Shown here in pieces: positions 18,252 to 25,759 of a DNA stretch of 64,000 bases (its first letter is position 1; every line of letters begins with the position of its first letter). The notes beneath the pieces were generated by a model. The model did no database searches. It worked only from the letters and a program-made list of their open reading frames with translations, and was not told the DNA's origin. A program made the translations under genes and the position numbers. The DNA comes from Litchfieldia salsa. Its GTDB lineage: Bacteria; Bacillota; Bacilli; Bacillales; Bacillaceae_L. The stretch covers positions 496,001-560,000 of the forward strand of contig NZ_FNJU01000002.1 of the NCBI RefSeq assembly GCF_900104555.1, written 5' to 3'.

Positions 18252-19282
18252 TGGATTGGAAAGAAGCAATTATACGTTCAAAAGGATGGTTGTTTGTACT
18301 TTTATTGTTGATTATCAGTATTTTCTTGTTGAGCCTTTCAACAGGGAGTTTGCCTATTCCCGTAAAAGAAGTAATAGGAACCCTGTCCGGAAATGGAACC
18401 CCACAGCAAGAACTAGTTTTATTTCAGCTTCGATTACCTAGAATGTTAATTGCTCTACTTATAGGAGCTGGACTTGCCCTTTCAGGAGCAATCCTACAAG
18501 GTCTTTCACGAAATTCATTAGCAGACCCGGGAATATTAGGTATTAATGCCGGTGCAGGACTAACTGTTGTATTCTTCATCTATCTTATCGGAGAAAACAA
18601 GAATCATCTTTTATCCTCACCTAGCCTTCTACCCGTCTTTGCCTTTATAGGTGCCCTCACAGTAGCATTTCTCATATATAGCTTTTCTTGGAAAGGCGGT
18701 ATTGAACCTGGGCGTCTTCTTCTCATGGGGTTAGGCTTTAATGCGTTATGTGGTGCATTATTAATCATTCTTCAATTGAAGATGGATCCAAAAGATTTTC
18801 AGCAAGCAACGATCTGGTTAACCGGAAGTATTTGGGGAACACAGTGGACCTATGTTTGGGCTTTACTTCCTTGGATTGTCGTACTAGGACCAATTACTTT
18901 TATTAAAGGAAGATCAATGAACCTCCTACAATTGAGCGAAACGGTTCCTTTTGTTCTTGGCTTAAAAGTAGAGTCAGAACGTCGCATTCTATTATGTCTA
19001 TCTGCTGCATTGGCTGGTGCATGTGTAGCAGTTGGTGGAGGGATTTCATTCATAGGCTTACTAGCACCACATCTGGCACGACGCGTTTGTGGGCCAAATT
19101 ATTTCTCCGTTTTACCGGTTTCAGCATTGATTGGTGCCCTCCTTTTACTCATTGCCGATATGATAGGGAAAAATCTATTAGCACCTGCTGATATCCCAGT
19201 AGGAATTGTCATCTCAGTTATCGGTGCACCTTATTTAATTTACATGCTGATTTCACGTAAAAGTGTCGGACTGAACAGTTAA
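18251..19282 (+). CDS. FecCD-family siderophore ABC permease, second subunit
   Basis: Second membrane subunit, 343 residues, forming a heterodimer with the product just upstream (one-base overlap). Motifs LRLPRMLIALLIGAGLALSGAILQGLSRNSLADPGILG and GGISFIGLLAPHLARR are typical of FecCD. Many hydrophobic helices are visible. The operon appears to end here; the ATP-hydrolysing subunit is missing and must come from elsewhere, as with shared ATPases such as YusV/FpuC-type proteins known in Bacillus. Confidence 0.9.
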   Translation: MDWKEAIIRSKGWLFVLLLLIISIFLLSLSTGSLPIPVKEVIGTLSGNGTPQQELVLFQLRLPRMLIALLIGAGLALSGAILQGLSRNSLADPGILGINAGAGLTVVFFIYLIGENKNHLLSSPSLLPVFAFIGALTVAFLIYSFSWKGGIEPGRLLLMGLGFNALCGALLIILQLKMDPKDFQQATIWLTGSIWGTQWTYVWALLPWIVVLGPITFIKGRSMNLLQLSETVPFVLGLKVESERRILLCLSAALAGACVAVGGGISFIGLLAPHLARRVCGPNYFSVLPVSALIGALLLLIADMIGKNLLAPADIPVGIVISVIGAPYLIYMLISRKSVGLNS

Positions 19283-19326
19283 TTGAAAAGAATTCAATTT
19301 GTACTATTTACCAGTATAAATAATAA

Positions 19327-19405
19327 TGATAATCATTTTCAATAGGTATTTTGAAGAAAGGTATAAATGACTATGTTTGTATTGTTAGAATTCTTCATAC
19401 AATAA
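19327..19405 (+). promoter_or_regulatory. Orphan Fur box followed by a 12-codon ORF
   Basis: TGATAATCATTTTCA (19327-19341) matches the Fur consensus at 13 of 14 defined positions, better than the asbA site. The next open frame is only 12 codons (ATG at 19367, stop 19403-19405) after a GAAGAAAGG ribosome-like site. The hairpin at 19476-19499 lies about 70 bp further on. The site could control a small RNA, a leader peptide or a lost gene. Between the FecCD stop and the tRNA nothing else is recognisable. Confidence 0.6.
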
Positions 19406-19471
19406 TATATTTAACAGAGTGACCAGTAGGGGTAAAAGAGGTTAATTGGAAGTTTCTAAAGAATTAACTAC

Positions 19472-19500
19472 AAAAAAACCTCTTTATACAAAGAGGTTTC
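19472..19500 (-). terminator. Terminator of tRNA-Val (possibly bidirectional)
   Basis: AAACCTCTTT pairs perfectly with AAAGAGGTTT (10 bp, loop ATAC). On the minus strand a seven-T run follows, 14 bases after the tRNA 3-prime end. The plus side has only TTTCTT, so it works mainly for the tRNA. Confidence 0.85.
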
Positions 19501-19513
19501 TTAATGATATGGA

Positions 19514-19585
19514 TGACCTGTGAGGGATTCGAACCCACGACCCCTTCCCTGTCAAGGAAGTGCTCTCCCACTGAGCTAACAAGTC
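19514..19585 (-). tRNA. tRNA-Val(GAC)
   Basis: Folding by eye on the minus strand gives a 7-bp acceptor stem (GACTTGT/ACAGGTC with one G-T pair), a D arm GCTC/GAGC, an anticodon arm CTTCC-TTGACAG-GGAAG and a T loop TTCGAAT. The anticodon is GAC, reading GUC/GUU valine codons. The T stem GTGGG/CCCTC has one T-T mismatch. The CCA end is not encoded directly after the discriminator (TCCA follows). A sigma-A promoter and a terminator flank it. Confidence 0.82.
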
Positions 19586-19606
19586 AAATTGATATATTAC
19601 TATCAT

Positions 19607-19635
19607 ATATTAATATGGCTTGCTAATTTTGTCAA
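19607..19635 (-). promoter_or_regulatory. Sigma-A promoter of tRNA-Val
   Basis: On the minus strand a perfect TTGACA (19635-19630) is followed after 17 bases by TAATAT (19612-19607), some 20 bases upstream of the tRNA 5-prime end. Confidence 0.8.
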
Positions 19636-19684
19636 TATCTTTAAAGATGCATCCGATAATATGCTATTAAAATAAATTAAATGA

Positions 19685-19714
19685 TTGACATAATTTCTTA
19701 CAATGAGATATAAA
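19685..19714 (+). promoter_or_regulatory. Sigma-A promoter driving the ydaO riboswitch and symporter
   Basis: TTGACA at 19685-19690 and TATAAA at 19709-19714 with an 18-base spacer, about 40 bases before the riboswitch aptamer. Confidence 0.75.
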
Positions 19715-19751
19715 TATTAATAGGGCAAAATGAAACAAAAAATTAAATATT

Positions 19752-19966
19752 GCTGAATCTCTAACAAAATTAGAGAACGGGGGAACCAAATTGTGTATAT
19801 TGTTTACACACGGGGTGTATCCTTTAAGTCTAAGGTAGGAGTCTCTTGATCCGAATCCGACAGCTAACCTCGTAAGCATCAGGAGAGAGAATCCTACTAA
19901 TCTAACTTGTTATTTTTATTCTATTGTAACCAAGCCACGAGCAAATCTCTCGTGGCTTTTTGTTGT
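19752..19966 (+). ncRNA. ydaO/yuaA c-di-AMP riboswitch with intrinsic terminator
   Basis: Conserved blocks of the ydaO aptamer appear in order: ACGGGGGAACC (around 19777), GGGGTGTATCC (around 19813), and CCGAATCCGACAGCTAACC followed by TCGTAAGC (around 19850-19877). The closing P1 stem can form between TCTCT near 19759 and AGAGAGA at 19884-19890. A terminator follows: AAGCCACGAG (19932-19941) with CTCGTGGCTT (19949-19958), then T residues. AATCTCTC inside the terminator can pair with GAGAGAGA of P1, giving a switch in which c-di-AMP favours termination. It controls the symporter gene at 20044. Confidence 0.9.
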
Positions 19967-20043
19967 CTAAAAGTTTCTCTCTTACTAAAATTGAACAAAC
20001 TCATTGCCCTAAAAGAAAAAACATTAAATGAGGAGGTCCTAAA

Positions 20044-21273
20044 ATGAAATTGAACTTAACTGCGAAAATTGTAATTGGTCTTGCGCTTGGTATTGTCGTG
20101 GGTCTTATTCTAAATCTATTTGCACCTAACTTGTTTGAACCAATTAACACGTGGATTTTGGTACCACTAGGTAAGCTATTCTTAAACTTTATTAAGATGC
20201 TTGTTGTACCAATCGTATTCTTCTCGATTACTCTAGGGGTAGCCGGTTTAGGTGATCCGAAAAAACTTGGTCGAATTGGAATTAAAACGATTGTATTCTT
20301 TATCGTCACTACGACCATTGCTATTTTTATTGGATTAGGATTAGCAGCCGTTATTCAACCAGGCGCAGGAGGAAATTATGATATTGAGGGTGCATCATTT
20401 GAAGCACAGCCAGCACCACCTGTGATTGATACCCTTTTAAACATCATTCCAACTAACCCTATATCCGCTATGGCACAAGGGGAAATGCTTCAAATCATTG
20501 CATTCTCAGTATTTATTGGATTTGCATTGACAATCTTAGGCGAAAAAACGAAAGGCATTCATAATCTACTTGAACAAGGTAACGAGATCATGATGTATTT
20601 AGTTAATCTCATCATGAAATTTGCTCCATATGGTACATTCGGTCTAATTGCATCTGCTGTGGGTGGTCTTGGAATCCCTGCTCTAAAGGCAATGTCCCTG
20701 TATTTCATGGTTGTGTTTATTGCACTAGTTATTCATACAATTGTTACTTATGGCTCAGCTGTTGCAGTTTTAGGAAAACGTAATCCAATTACATTCTTTA
20801 AAGGGTTTTTACCAGCAATGACTGTTGCATTTAGTACATCAAGTAGTAGTGCAACACTCCCTATTTCGATGACAACTGCACAAAAGAACTTAGGTGTACC
20901 TAAGGCTATTAGTAGTTTTGTTCAACCTCTTGGTGCAACCATTAATATGGACGGAACTGCAATTATGCAAGGTGTCGCTACACTATTCATCGCCCAAGCT
21001 TACGGGTCTGATTTAACAACTGCTCAAATCCTAACAGTTGTATTAACTGCCGTGTTAGCTAGTATTGGTACAGCAGGTGTTCCAGGAGTTGGATTAATCA
21101 TGCTCGCGATGGTACTAACATCTGTTAACCTTCCTGTTGAAGGGATTGCTTTAATTATCGGGATTGACCGTTTATTAGATATGACAAGAACAGCTGTTAA
21201 CATTACTGGTGATGCAGCTTGTGCTGTATACATTACAGAATCCGAGAAAAAGCATCAGAGTTCCGCAAATTAA
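20044..21273 (+). CDS. Sodium/proton:glutamate-aspartate (dicarboxylate) symporter, DAACS family
   Basis: Secondary transporter of 409 residues with about eight membrane segments and two re-entrant loops. Signature elements are visible: the serine-rich loop AFSTSSSSATLPISM and GATINMDGTA, then GLIMLAMVLTSVNLPVEGIALIIGIDRLLDMTRTAVNITGD, which carries substrate- and sodium-binding residues (RTAVNITGD). These fit GltP/GltT-type glutamate carriers better than C4-dicarboxylate ones, but the substrate is not certain. The ATG follows GAGGAGGTCC. A c-di-AMP riboswitch precedes it, implying that uptake is shut when c-di-AMP (high potassium) is high. Confidence 0.88.
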   Translation: MKLNLTAKIVIGLALGIVVGLILNLFAPNLFEPINTWILVPLGKLFLNFIKMLVVPIVFFSITLGVAGLGDPKKLGRIGIKTIVFFIVTTTIAIFIGLGLAAVIQPGAGGNYDIEGASFEAQPAPPVIDTLLNIIPTNPISAMAQGEMLQIIAFSVFIGFALTILGEKTKGIHNLLEQGNEIMMYLVNLIMKFAPYGTFGLIASAVGGLGIPALKAMSLYFMVVFIALVIHTIVTYGSAVAVLGKRNPITFFKGFLPAMTVAFSTSSSSATLPISMTTAQKNLGVPKAISSFVQPLGATINMDGTAIMQGVATLFIAQAYGSDLTTAQILTVVLTAVLASIGTAGVPGVGLIMLAMVLTSVNLPVEGIALIIGIDRLLDMTRTAVNITGDAACAVYITESEKKHQSSAN

Positions 21274-21279
21274 TCTTTA

Positions 21280-21316
21280 AAAGTGCTTCAGAGAATCCTC
21301 TGGGGCACTTTTTTTG
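21280..21316 (+). terminator. Terminator of the glutamate symporter gene
   Basis: AAGTGC and GCACTT flank an inner CAGAG/CTCTG stem, followed by a T-run on the plus strand six bases or so after the stop codon. Confidence 0.85.
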
Positions 21317-21339
21317 TATAGATTATTCCCTCTAAAGCC

Positions 21340-21458
21340 GCAGGCTGAATACACTCCGCGTCCGGCGGGTGACCAGTGAGCCTCCTCGTCGCTCATGCTC
21401 CTGTGGGGTCTCACTTTGGCCACTGGTCTTATCAAGAGTCTACGTGTATTCAGCCTGC
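21340..21458. repeat. Palindromic intergenic repeat, copy 1
   Basis: A 119-bp element bounded by the perfect 15-bp inverted repeat GCAGGCTGAATACAC / GTGTATTCAGCCTGC. The interior includes CTCCTGTGGGGTCTCA and an inner CCAGTG/CACTGG pairing. An inverted copy lies at 30486-30603 and a relative at 43108-43231. It is non-coding and much more GC-rich than its surroundings. Confidence 0.85.
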
Positions 21459-21561
21459 TTATATTACGACCATTTCAAAGTTTTTGGTCTAAGACAACAA
21501 GCTTTGAGAAAACAGCCTTTCTTTTTGAAAAACAAAAAAAGACAACACCTAAATGTCATCT

Positions 21562-22095
21562 TCAATCCAACCCTTTAAATAAACCATTAAATCCTTGGTT
21601 TATAATATGTTCATCCTTACAATTCTTTTTATTAAAATTAATTTTTTTACCTTCTACAACCTTTGATTCTGCTACTGACCACTTGTCATCTCCACGATTC
21701 ATTTTAATCATAACATTTTTATACTGAGGATTCTTATAGAAGATAAACGCTGTATTTAAATCCCCATTGAAGAAGAATAGTTGCTTTTGACCTAATGAAA
21801 TACTTTCAAATTGTTGAAAAATACTCTTCATGTGTGTTTCAGTTTTACCAGTTAATAAACTTATTTTACGTAAATCATGAATATCGTAAGAAATGACCTC
21901 TTCCATGTCCTCTAACTTCACATTATAACTAGAAAGAACGTCTTTCATTACTTTTTCCTCAAACTTACTCTTCTCCTCCTCAATACTCTCGATACAGTCA
22001 TCACTTAAGTTCTTCGACTTTGCTATTACATGAGGAATTGAATTCAAACTAAATAATGCCAAGCAAACGGCCATTAAGACCAATAAGATTCTCAA
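21562..22095 (-). CDS. Secreted or membrane-anchored hypothetical protein
   Basis: 177-residue product with an N-terminal hydrophobic signal (RILLVLMAVCLALFSLNSIPHVIA) and a polar remainder, suggesting export. There is no lipobox. Two cysteines (DDCIES near 34 and NCKDEH near 160) could form a disulfide. The start is TTG at 22095, eight bases after GGAGG. I recognise no family; the middle SIFQQFESISLGQKQLFFFNGDLNTAFIFYKNPQ gives no known motif. It stands alone between two repeats and the met genes. Confidence 0.65.
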   Translation of the reverse strand: MRILLVLMAVCLALFSLNSIPHVIAKSKNLSDDCIESIEEEKSKFEEKVMKDVLSSYNVKLEDMEEVISYDIHDLRKISLLTGKTETHMKSIFQQFESISLGQKQLFFFNGDLNTAFIFYKNPQYKNVMIKMNRGDDKWSVAESKVVEGKKINFNKKNCKDEHIINQGFNGLFKGLD

Positions 22096-22231
22096 AATAA
22101 AACACCTCCATTTTTACTTTGCCCAAAATGTAAGTGTTTTAACAATAATCTCTCTTAAATGGTAGCTATAGTGCTTTTTAATATTTCTTTAATCTTTAAA
22201 GGTTCCAGTGGTTTCCATCTAAGAGAGTACA

Positions 22232-22264
22232 TAAAAAAGAATCTCCTCTACTAAAGGAGATTCT
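22232..22264 (-). terminator. Terminator of the metI-metC operon
   Basis: AGAATCTCCT pairs with AGGAGATTCT (10 bp) followed by six T residues on the minus strand, just after the metC stop. Confidence 0.88.
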
Positions 22265-22275
22265 TAATCATTGTA

Positions 22276-23451
22276 TTAGATTGTGATACTAGCTGATGAA
22301 ATTTTTTCGAGTGCCTGTTCAAAATCAGCAATTAAATCCTCTGCACTTTCTAAGCCAACAGAAAGTCTTAGCAACCCATCAGTAATACCTCGTTTATACC
22401 GTTCCTCTCTCGGCATTGCAGCATGAGACATTTTTGCAGGATAAGAAAGAATCGATTCAACTGCACCAAGACTCACGGCAAATACAGGAATCTTCACGCT
22501 TTCTACAAAGGTTCTTGCTGCTTGTTCATCTTTTAACCTGAAGGATAAGACAGCTCCTGGACCTGAAGCTTGATTATTCTGGGTTTCATAGCCTGGATGA
22601 GAGTGTAGACCTGGGTAATATACAGCCTCAATTGCAGGATGATTTTTAAGTTTATCGGCAATTTCAATCGCCGTTTCTTGTGACTGTTTTAATCGAACAT
22701 ATAGAGTTTTCATTCCTCTTAGAACTAACCAAGCATCCTGTACGCCTAAAACCGCACCAAATGAGTTTTGTAGCTTATAAAGTTGGTTTCCTAGTTCTTC
22801 ATCCTTAACCACAGCTAATCCCGCCAGTACGTCACTATGACCCGCTAGAAACTTCGTTGCACTATGTAACACCACATCTACACCTAAGTCTAGTGGTCTT
22901 TGTAATGCAGGAGTTAAGAACGTATTATCAACAAATGTTAGACAGTTATTTGCCTTTGCTAATTTTACGATCCCTTGAATATCTGTAATTTTTAATAAAG
23001 GATTTGATGGAGTCTCCATATATATTAATTTCGTGTTCTGTTGGATATTTGTAGCGACTTGATGAAGATCTGTCATATCCACAAACGTATAAGTAATTCC
23101 GAATCTCGTCAAAACGTCTGTTACCATACGATATGTTCCACCATATACATCTTCAGTAATTACAACATGGTCGCCCTTTGAGAGTAATAAAAAAGCTGTA
23201 GAAATTGCTGCCATTCCCGATGAAAAAGCAAACCCTCTTGTTCCACCCTCCAATTCGGCTATTGCCTGTTCTAATGCATGTCGAGTTGGATTACCAGAAC
23301 GACTATAGTCATATTCTCCATATTGATCAAAGCTTGATTGATGGAATGTTGATGCGTGTTGGATAGGAACACTTACAGCCCCTGTATTAGGATCAAATTT
23401 ATGTTGGTTATGAAGTAGACTTGTTTGAATTGAATATTCATTGTTACTCAT
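22276..23451 (-). CDS. metC: Cystathionine beta-lyase / homocysteine-forming PLP enzyme MetC
   Basis: Cytoplasmic PLP-dependent enzyme of the Cys/Met metabolism family, 391 residues, cleaving cystathionine to homocysteine. The PLP lysine lies in HSATKFLAGHSDVLAG, with upstream motifs YSRSGNPTRHALE and FSSGMAAIS typical of the family. It overlaps metI by eight bases and is second in the operon, as in B. subtilis metI-metC (yjcI-yjcJ), so MetC is preferred over gamma-lyase. The operon is controlled by the SAM-I riboswitch upstream of metI. Confidence 0.88.
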   Translation of the reverse strand: MSNNEYSIQTSLLHNQHKFDPNTGAVSVPIQHASTFHQSSFDQYGEYDYSRSGNPTRHALEQAIAELEGGTRGFAFSSGMAAISTAFLLLSKGDHVVITEDVYGGTYRMVTDVLTRFGITYTFVDMTDLHQVATNIQQNTKLIYMETPSNPLLKITDIQGIVKLAKANNCLTFVDNTFLTPALQRPLDLGVDVVLHSATKFLAGHSDVLAGLAVVKDEELGNQLYKLQNSFGAVLGVQDAWLVLRGMKTLYVRLKQSQETAIEIADKLKNHPAIEAVYYPGLHSHPGYETQNNQASGPGAVLSFRLKDEQAARTFVESVKIPVFAVSLGAVESILSYPAKMSHAAMPREERYKRGITDGLLRLSVGLESAEDLIADFEQALEKISSASITI

Positions 23452-24562
23452 GTAACCCCTCCTTTACTTTTGATAATGCCTGAGTTAGATCGGCAATGAT
23501 ATCTTCCACATGCTCTACACCGACAGAAAATCTTAATAATCGATTACATACTCCATTCTTAATTCTAATCTCTTCTGGGATATCCATATGAGTTTGTGTA
23601 GCTGGATATGTGATAAAGCTTTCTATTCCACCAAGACTTTCTGCGAATGATATGACCTGTAAGCTTTGTAAAAGTGGATTTACCCATTTCTCATCCTTAA
23701 CACGAAATGAGACCATTCCACCCTTTCCAGGATATAGAACATCAAGTATATCTTCATGTGTTTCTAGATATTCTGCAATTCTAGTAGCATTTTCTTGATG
23801 CTTGTTCATTCTAAGTGATAAAGTCTTCATCCCACGAACCAAAAGCCAGGAATCAAATGGTGATAATACCGAACCACTCGCATTATGATGATAACCAATT
23901 TGAGTACATAGTTCCTCATCTTTTGCTACAACAAGACCTGCAAGAACATCGTTATGCCCTCCCAAATATTTAGTTGCACTGTGAATAATAATGTCCGCAC
24001 CTAGATCTAATGGTTTTTGAATGATTGGTGTGTAAAATGTGTTATCAACAATTAGTAATATGTTATGTTTTTTCGCAATTTGAGCTACGGTTTCAATATC
24101 TGTTTCTTGCATTAATGGATTTGTAGGTGTTTCTAGGAAGATTGCCTTTGTTTCACTAGTAATCAATGATTCTACTTCCTGGCTATCTTTGAAATCAGAG
24201 TATTGAAAAGTTAAGCCGAATTTCCTCCAACCTTGTTCAAATAGGCGATAGGTTCCACCATAAAGGTCAGATGATACGATGAGATCATCACCTTGTTTGA
24301 ATAATGACATCACCGTGTGAATGGCAGCCATTCCAGAACTAAATGCAAATCCTTTTAATCCGTTTTCTAATGTTGCAATTGCGTCCTCGACGATTTTTCT
24401 TGTTGGATTACCTGTACGAACATAATCAAATCCAGTGGATTGACCAATTCCTTCATGGCGATATGCTGTTGAGAAATAAACCGGTGGATTTACAGTACCT
24501 GTAACAGTGTCACTACGATTTCCAATTTGTGCTAATGTCGTTTCAATATTATGTTTGTTCAA
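23444..24562 (-). CDS. metI: Cystathionine gamma-synthase / O-acetylhomoserine thiolyase MetI
   Basis: First gene of the methionine operon. The enzyme joins O-acylhomoserine to cysteine (or sulfide). 372 residues; family motifs YVRTGNPTRKIVED, FSSGMAAIHTV and HSATKYLGGHNDVLAG, the last holding the PLP lysine. It has about 23 residues fewer than MetC, mainly near its C-terminal half (YPGKGGMVSFRV), as in known MetI. It follows a SAM-I riboswitch with a terminator that ends about 35 bases before the ATG. Synteny with yjcH supports the name. Confidence 0.9.
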   Translation of the reverse strand: MNKHNIETTLAQIGNRSDTVTGTVNPPVYFSTAYRHEGIGQSTGFDYVRTGNPTRKIVEDAIATLENGLKGFAFSSGMAAIHTVMSLFKQGDDLIVSSDLYGGTYRLFEQGWRKFGLTFQYSDFKDSQEVESLITSETKAIFLETPTNPLMQETDIETVAQIAKKHNILLIVDNTFYTPIIQKPLDLGADIIIHSATKYLGGHNDVLAGLVVAKDEELCTQIGYHHNASGSVLSPFDSWLLVRGMKTLSLRMNKHQENATRIAEYLETHEDILDVLYPGKGGMVSFRVKDEKWVNPLLQSLQVISFAESLGGIESFITYPATQTHMDIPEEIRIKNGVCNRLLRFSVGVEHVEDIIADLTQALSKVKEGLHE

Positions 24563-24597
24563 AGTTTGTTTCCCCCATCTGTTGATATGTTAATAAC

Positions 24598-25081
24598 AAA
24601 AAAAGCCATCTTATAAGAAGAAGGCTTTCGTACTCGGGCTTCTCCTTATCTTTCGAATGTTTGGACATTCGCTGGATTTAGCACCTGATAACGAGTATGA
24701 GTCCGCGAGGGTTGTGAATAAAATGCCTAATAGACATTTTATTCACAACTGGGGACTCGGAAAGGTCTTTTTAAGGTGGTGAGTAGATTTTGATTTTATA
24801 AGTTTCTAAAGTTTTAATACTAGGTTTTGGACTCATTAAATAGAAATCTTCGATTTCTATTTACTTTCAGCTTTGCTGAAAGCTTGTGAGAAAAGAATAA
24901 AATATCTACGAAAACTTGTTTTCTTCGATATTTTATTCTTTTCTCACAGATGAGTCCTTAGTAAAACTCAAGATTTAATTTCTATAAAATCTAAATCTAC
25001 TACGTGGGTTAGGTAAGACTTTTCCTCGTTGGTCGGTTGCTGAAGCTTCATTGGGCCAGTCCCTCGGCTTCTCTTGATAAG
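24598..25081 (-). ncRNA. SAM-I (S-box) riboswitch controlling metI-metC, with enlarged P3
   Basis: Read on the minus strand. P1 pairs CTTATC (25081-25076) with GATAAG (24650-24645). P2 uses GAAGC/GCTTC around the GGACTGGCCC loop, then AGCAACC. The conserved AGGTGCTAAATCCAGC is at 24686-24671 and P4 is GAATGT/ACATTC (24655-24670). P3 closes with AACGAG (25030-25025) and CTCGTT (24695-24690) but holds 329 nt, so the aptamer spans 437 nt instead of the usual 110-120. The terminator (24598-24628) is AAAGCC/GGCTTT plus T-run; AAGGAGAAG at the P1 3-prime side can pair with CTTCTTCTT as antiterminator. SAM binding should switch the operon off. Confidence 0.92.
24696..25024 (-). other. 329-nt structured insert within P3 of the SAM-I riboswitch
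   Basis: Non-coding insert with exceptional inverted repeats. Hairpin a: GTTGTGAATAAAATG (24711-24725) with its complement 24735-24749, 15 bp perfect, inside GAGTCC/GGACTC (24699-24704 and 24753-24758). A long stem pairs 24782-24800 with 24983-25001 (18 of 19). Further in, GGACTCAT (24829-24836) pairs ATGAGTCC (24950-24957) and encloses three perfect hairpins: 12 bp (24837-24863), 8 bp (24864-24882) and 22 bp (24885-24906 with 24927-24948). At most two bases separate most helices, so the core is a packed four-way junction. Confidence 0.85.
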
Positions 25082-25106
25082 TTTTTGAATATTTATTTAT
25101 TTTATA

Positions 25107-25135
25107 AATTTAACTTATTAACGCGTGTATTGCAA
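25107..25135 (-). promoter_or_regulatory. Probable sigma-A promoter of the metI-metC leader
   Basis: On the minus strand TTGCAA (25135-25130), 17-base spacer, then TAAATT (25112-25107), about 25 bases before the SAM-I aptamer. It lies four bases beyond the stop of the SCO-family gene. Confidence 0.6.
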
Positions 25136-25138
25136 GGG

Positions 25139-25735
25139 TTATTTTAGTTTTCTTATATCAGAGATGATTTCTTCAAAGGGTGTATCTGCTACTGCGTCGT
25201 ATTGATTAAGCACTGTTCCTCTTTGATTAACAAGGTAGATTGATGTACTGTGCACAAACTGATTTGATCCTTCTAATTGCGCTGCAGGTGACAGAAAAGA
25301 TGTGTTAGCAAAGCTTTCAATCTCCTCTTGGTTATAACCTGTAATAAACTGCCAGTTTGTAAAATCTGCATCCATACTATTTGCGAAATCAAGTAATACT
25401 TCAGGTGTGTCGTGCTCTGGGTCAATACTAAATGACACAATCTGAACATCTTCCAGTCCTTCTGATTGTAACTTGGTTTGTAGCCTTGCCATTGTTGCTG
25501 TCATTGGTGAACAAACCGTATCACAGTTTGTAAAGATAAAGCTAGCAAGCCACACCTTATCCTCTAGTTGGTCTGTGTTAAATGGCTCTTTATTCTGATT
25601 CACAGCTTCTAGTTTACCCACATTGATATTCATTGGGAAGGTTTGTTCAATTTCTTCAATCGTTGGTTCTTTTGAACAAGCTATTAGAATCAATACTAAA
25701 AACACCATACTCATTATCTTTTTAACATCGTGCAT
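25139..25735 (-). CDS. SCO1/SenC-family lipoprotein (copper/redox protein)
   Basis: Membrane-anchored thioredoxin-fold protein that in relatives delivers copper to cytochrome oxidase CuA or acts as thiol reductase. The start is set at the ATG at 25735, seven bases after AAGGAG; a longer frame would run into the upstream terminator. The signal ends in a lipobox (VLILIACSKE). The metal/redox motif CDTVC and the downstream His in FVHSTSIYL are both present, matching functional SCO proteins. About 198 residues, normal length. It sits between metI and a sulfonate-type ABC operon with no obvious functional link. Confidence 0.88.
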   Translation of the reverse strand: MHDVKKIMSMVFLVLILIACSKEPTIEEIEQTFPMNINVGKLEAVNQNKEPFNTDQLEDKVWLASFIFTNCDTVCSPMTATMARLQTKLQSEGLEDVQIVSFSIDPEHDTPEVLLDFANSMDADFTNWQFITGYNQEEIESFANTSFLSPAAQLEGSNQFVHSTSIYLVNQRGTVLNQYDAVADTPFEEIISDIRKLK

Positions 25736-25759
25736 GACCATTCTCCTTAGCTGTTTAAT

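Noticed and set aside
24563-25138. A coding gene or transposon remnant in the metI leader insert
   Set aside because: No open frame of useful length exists on either strand and no terminal inverted repeats with target duplication were seen; the inverted repeats are nested hairpins.
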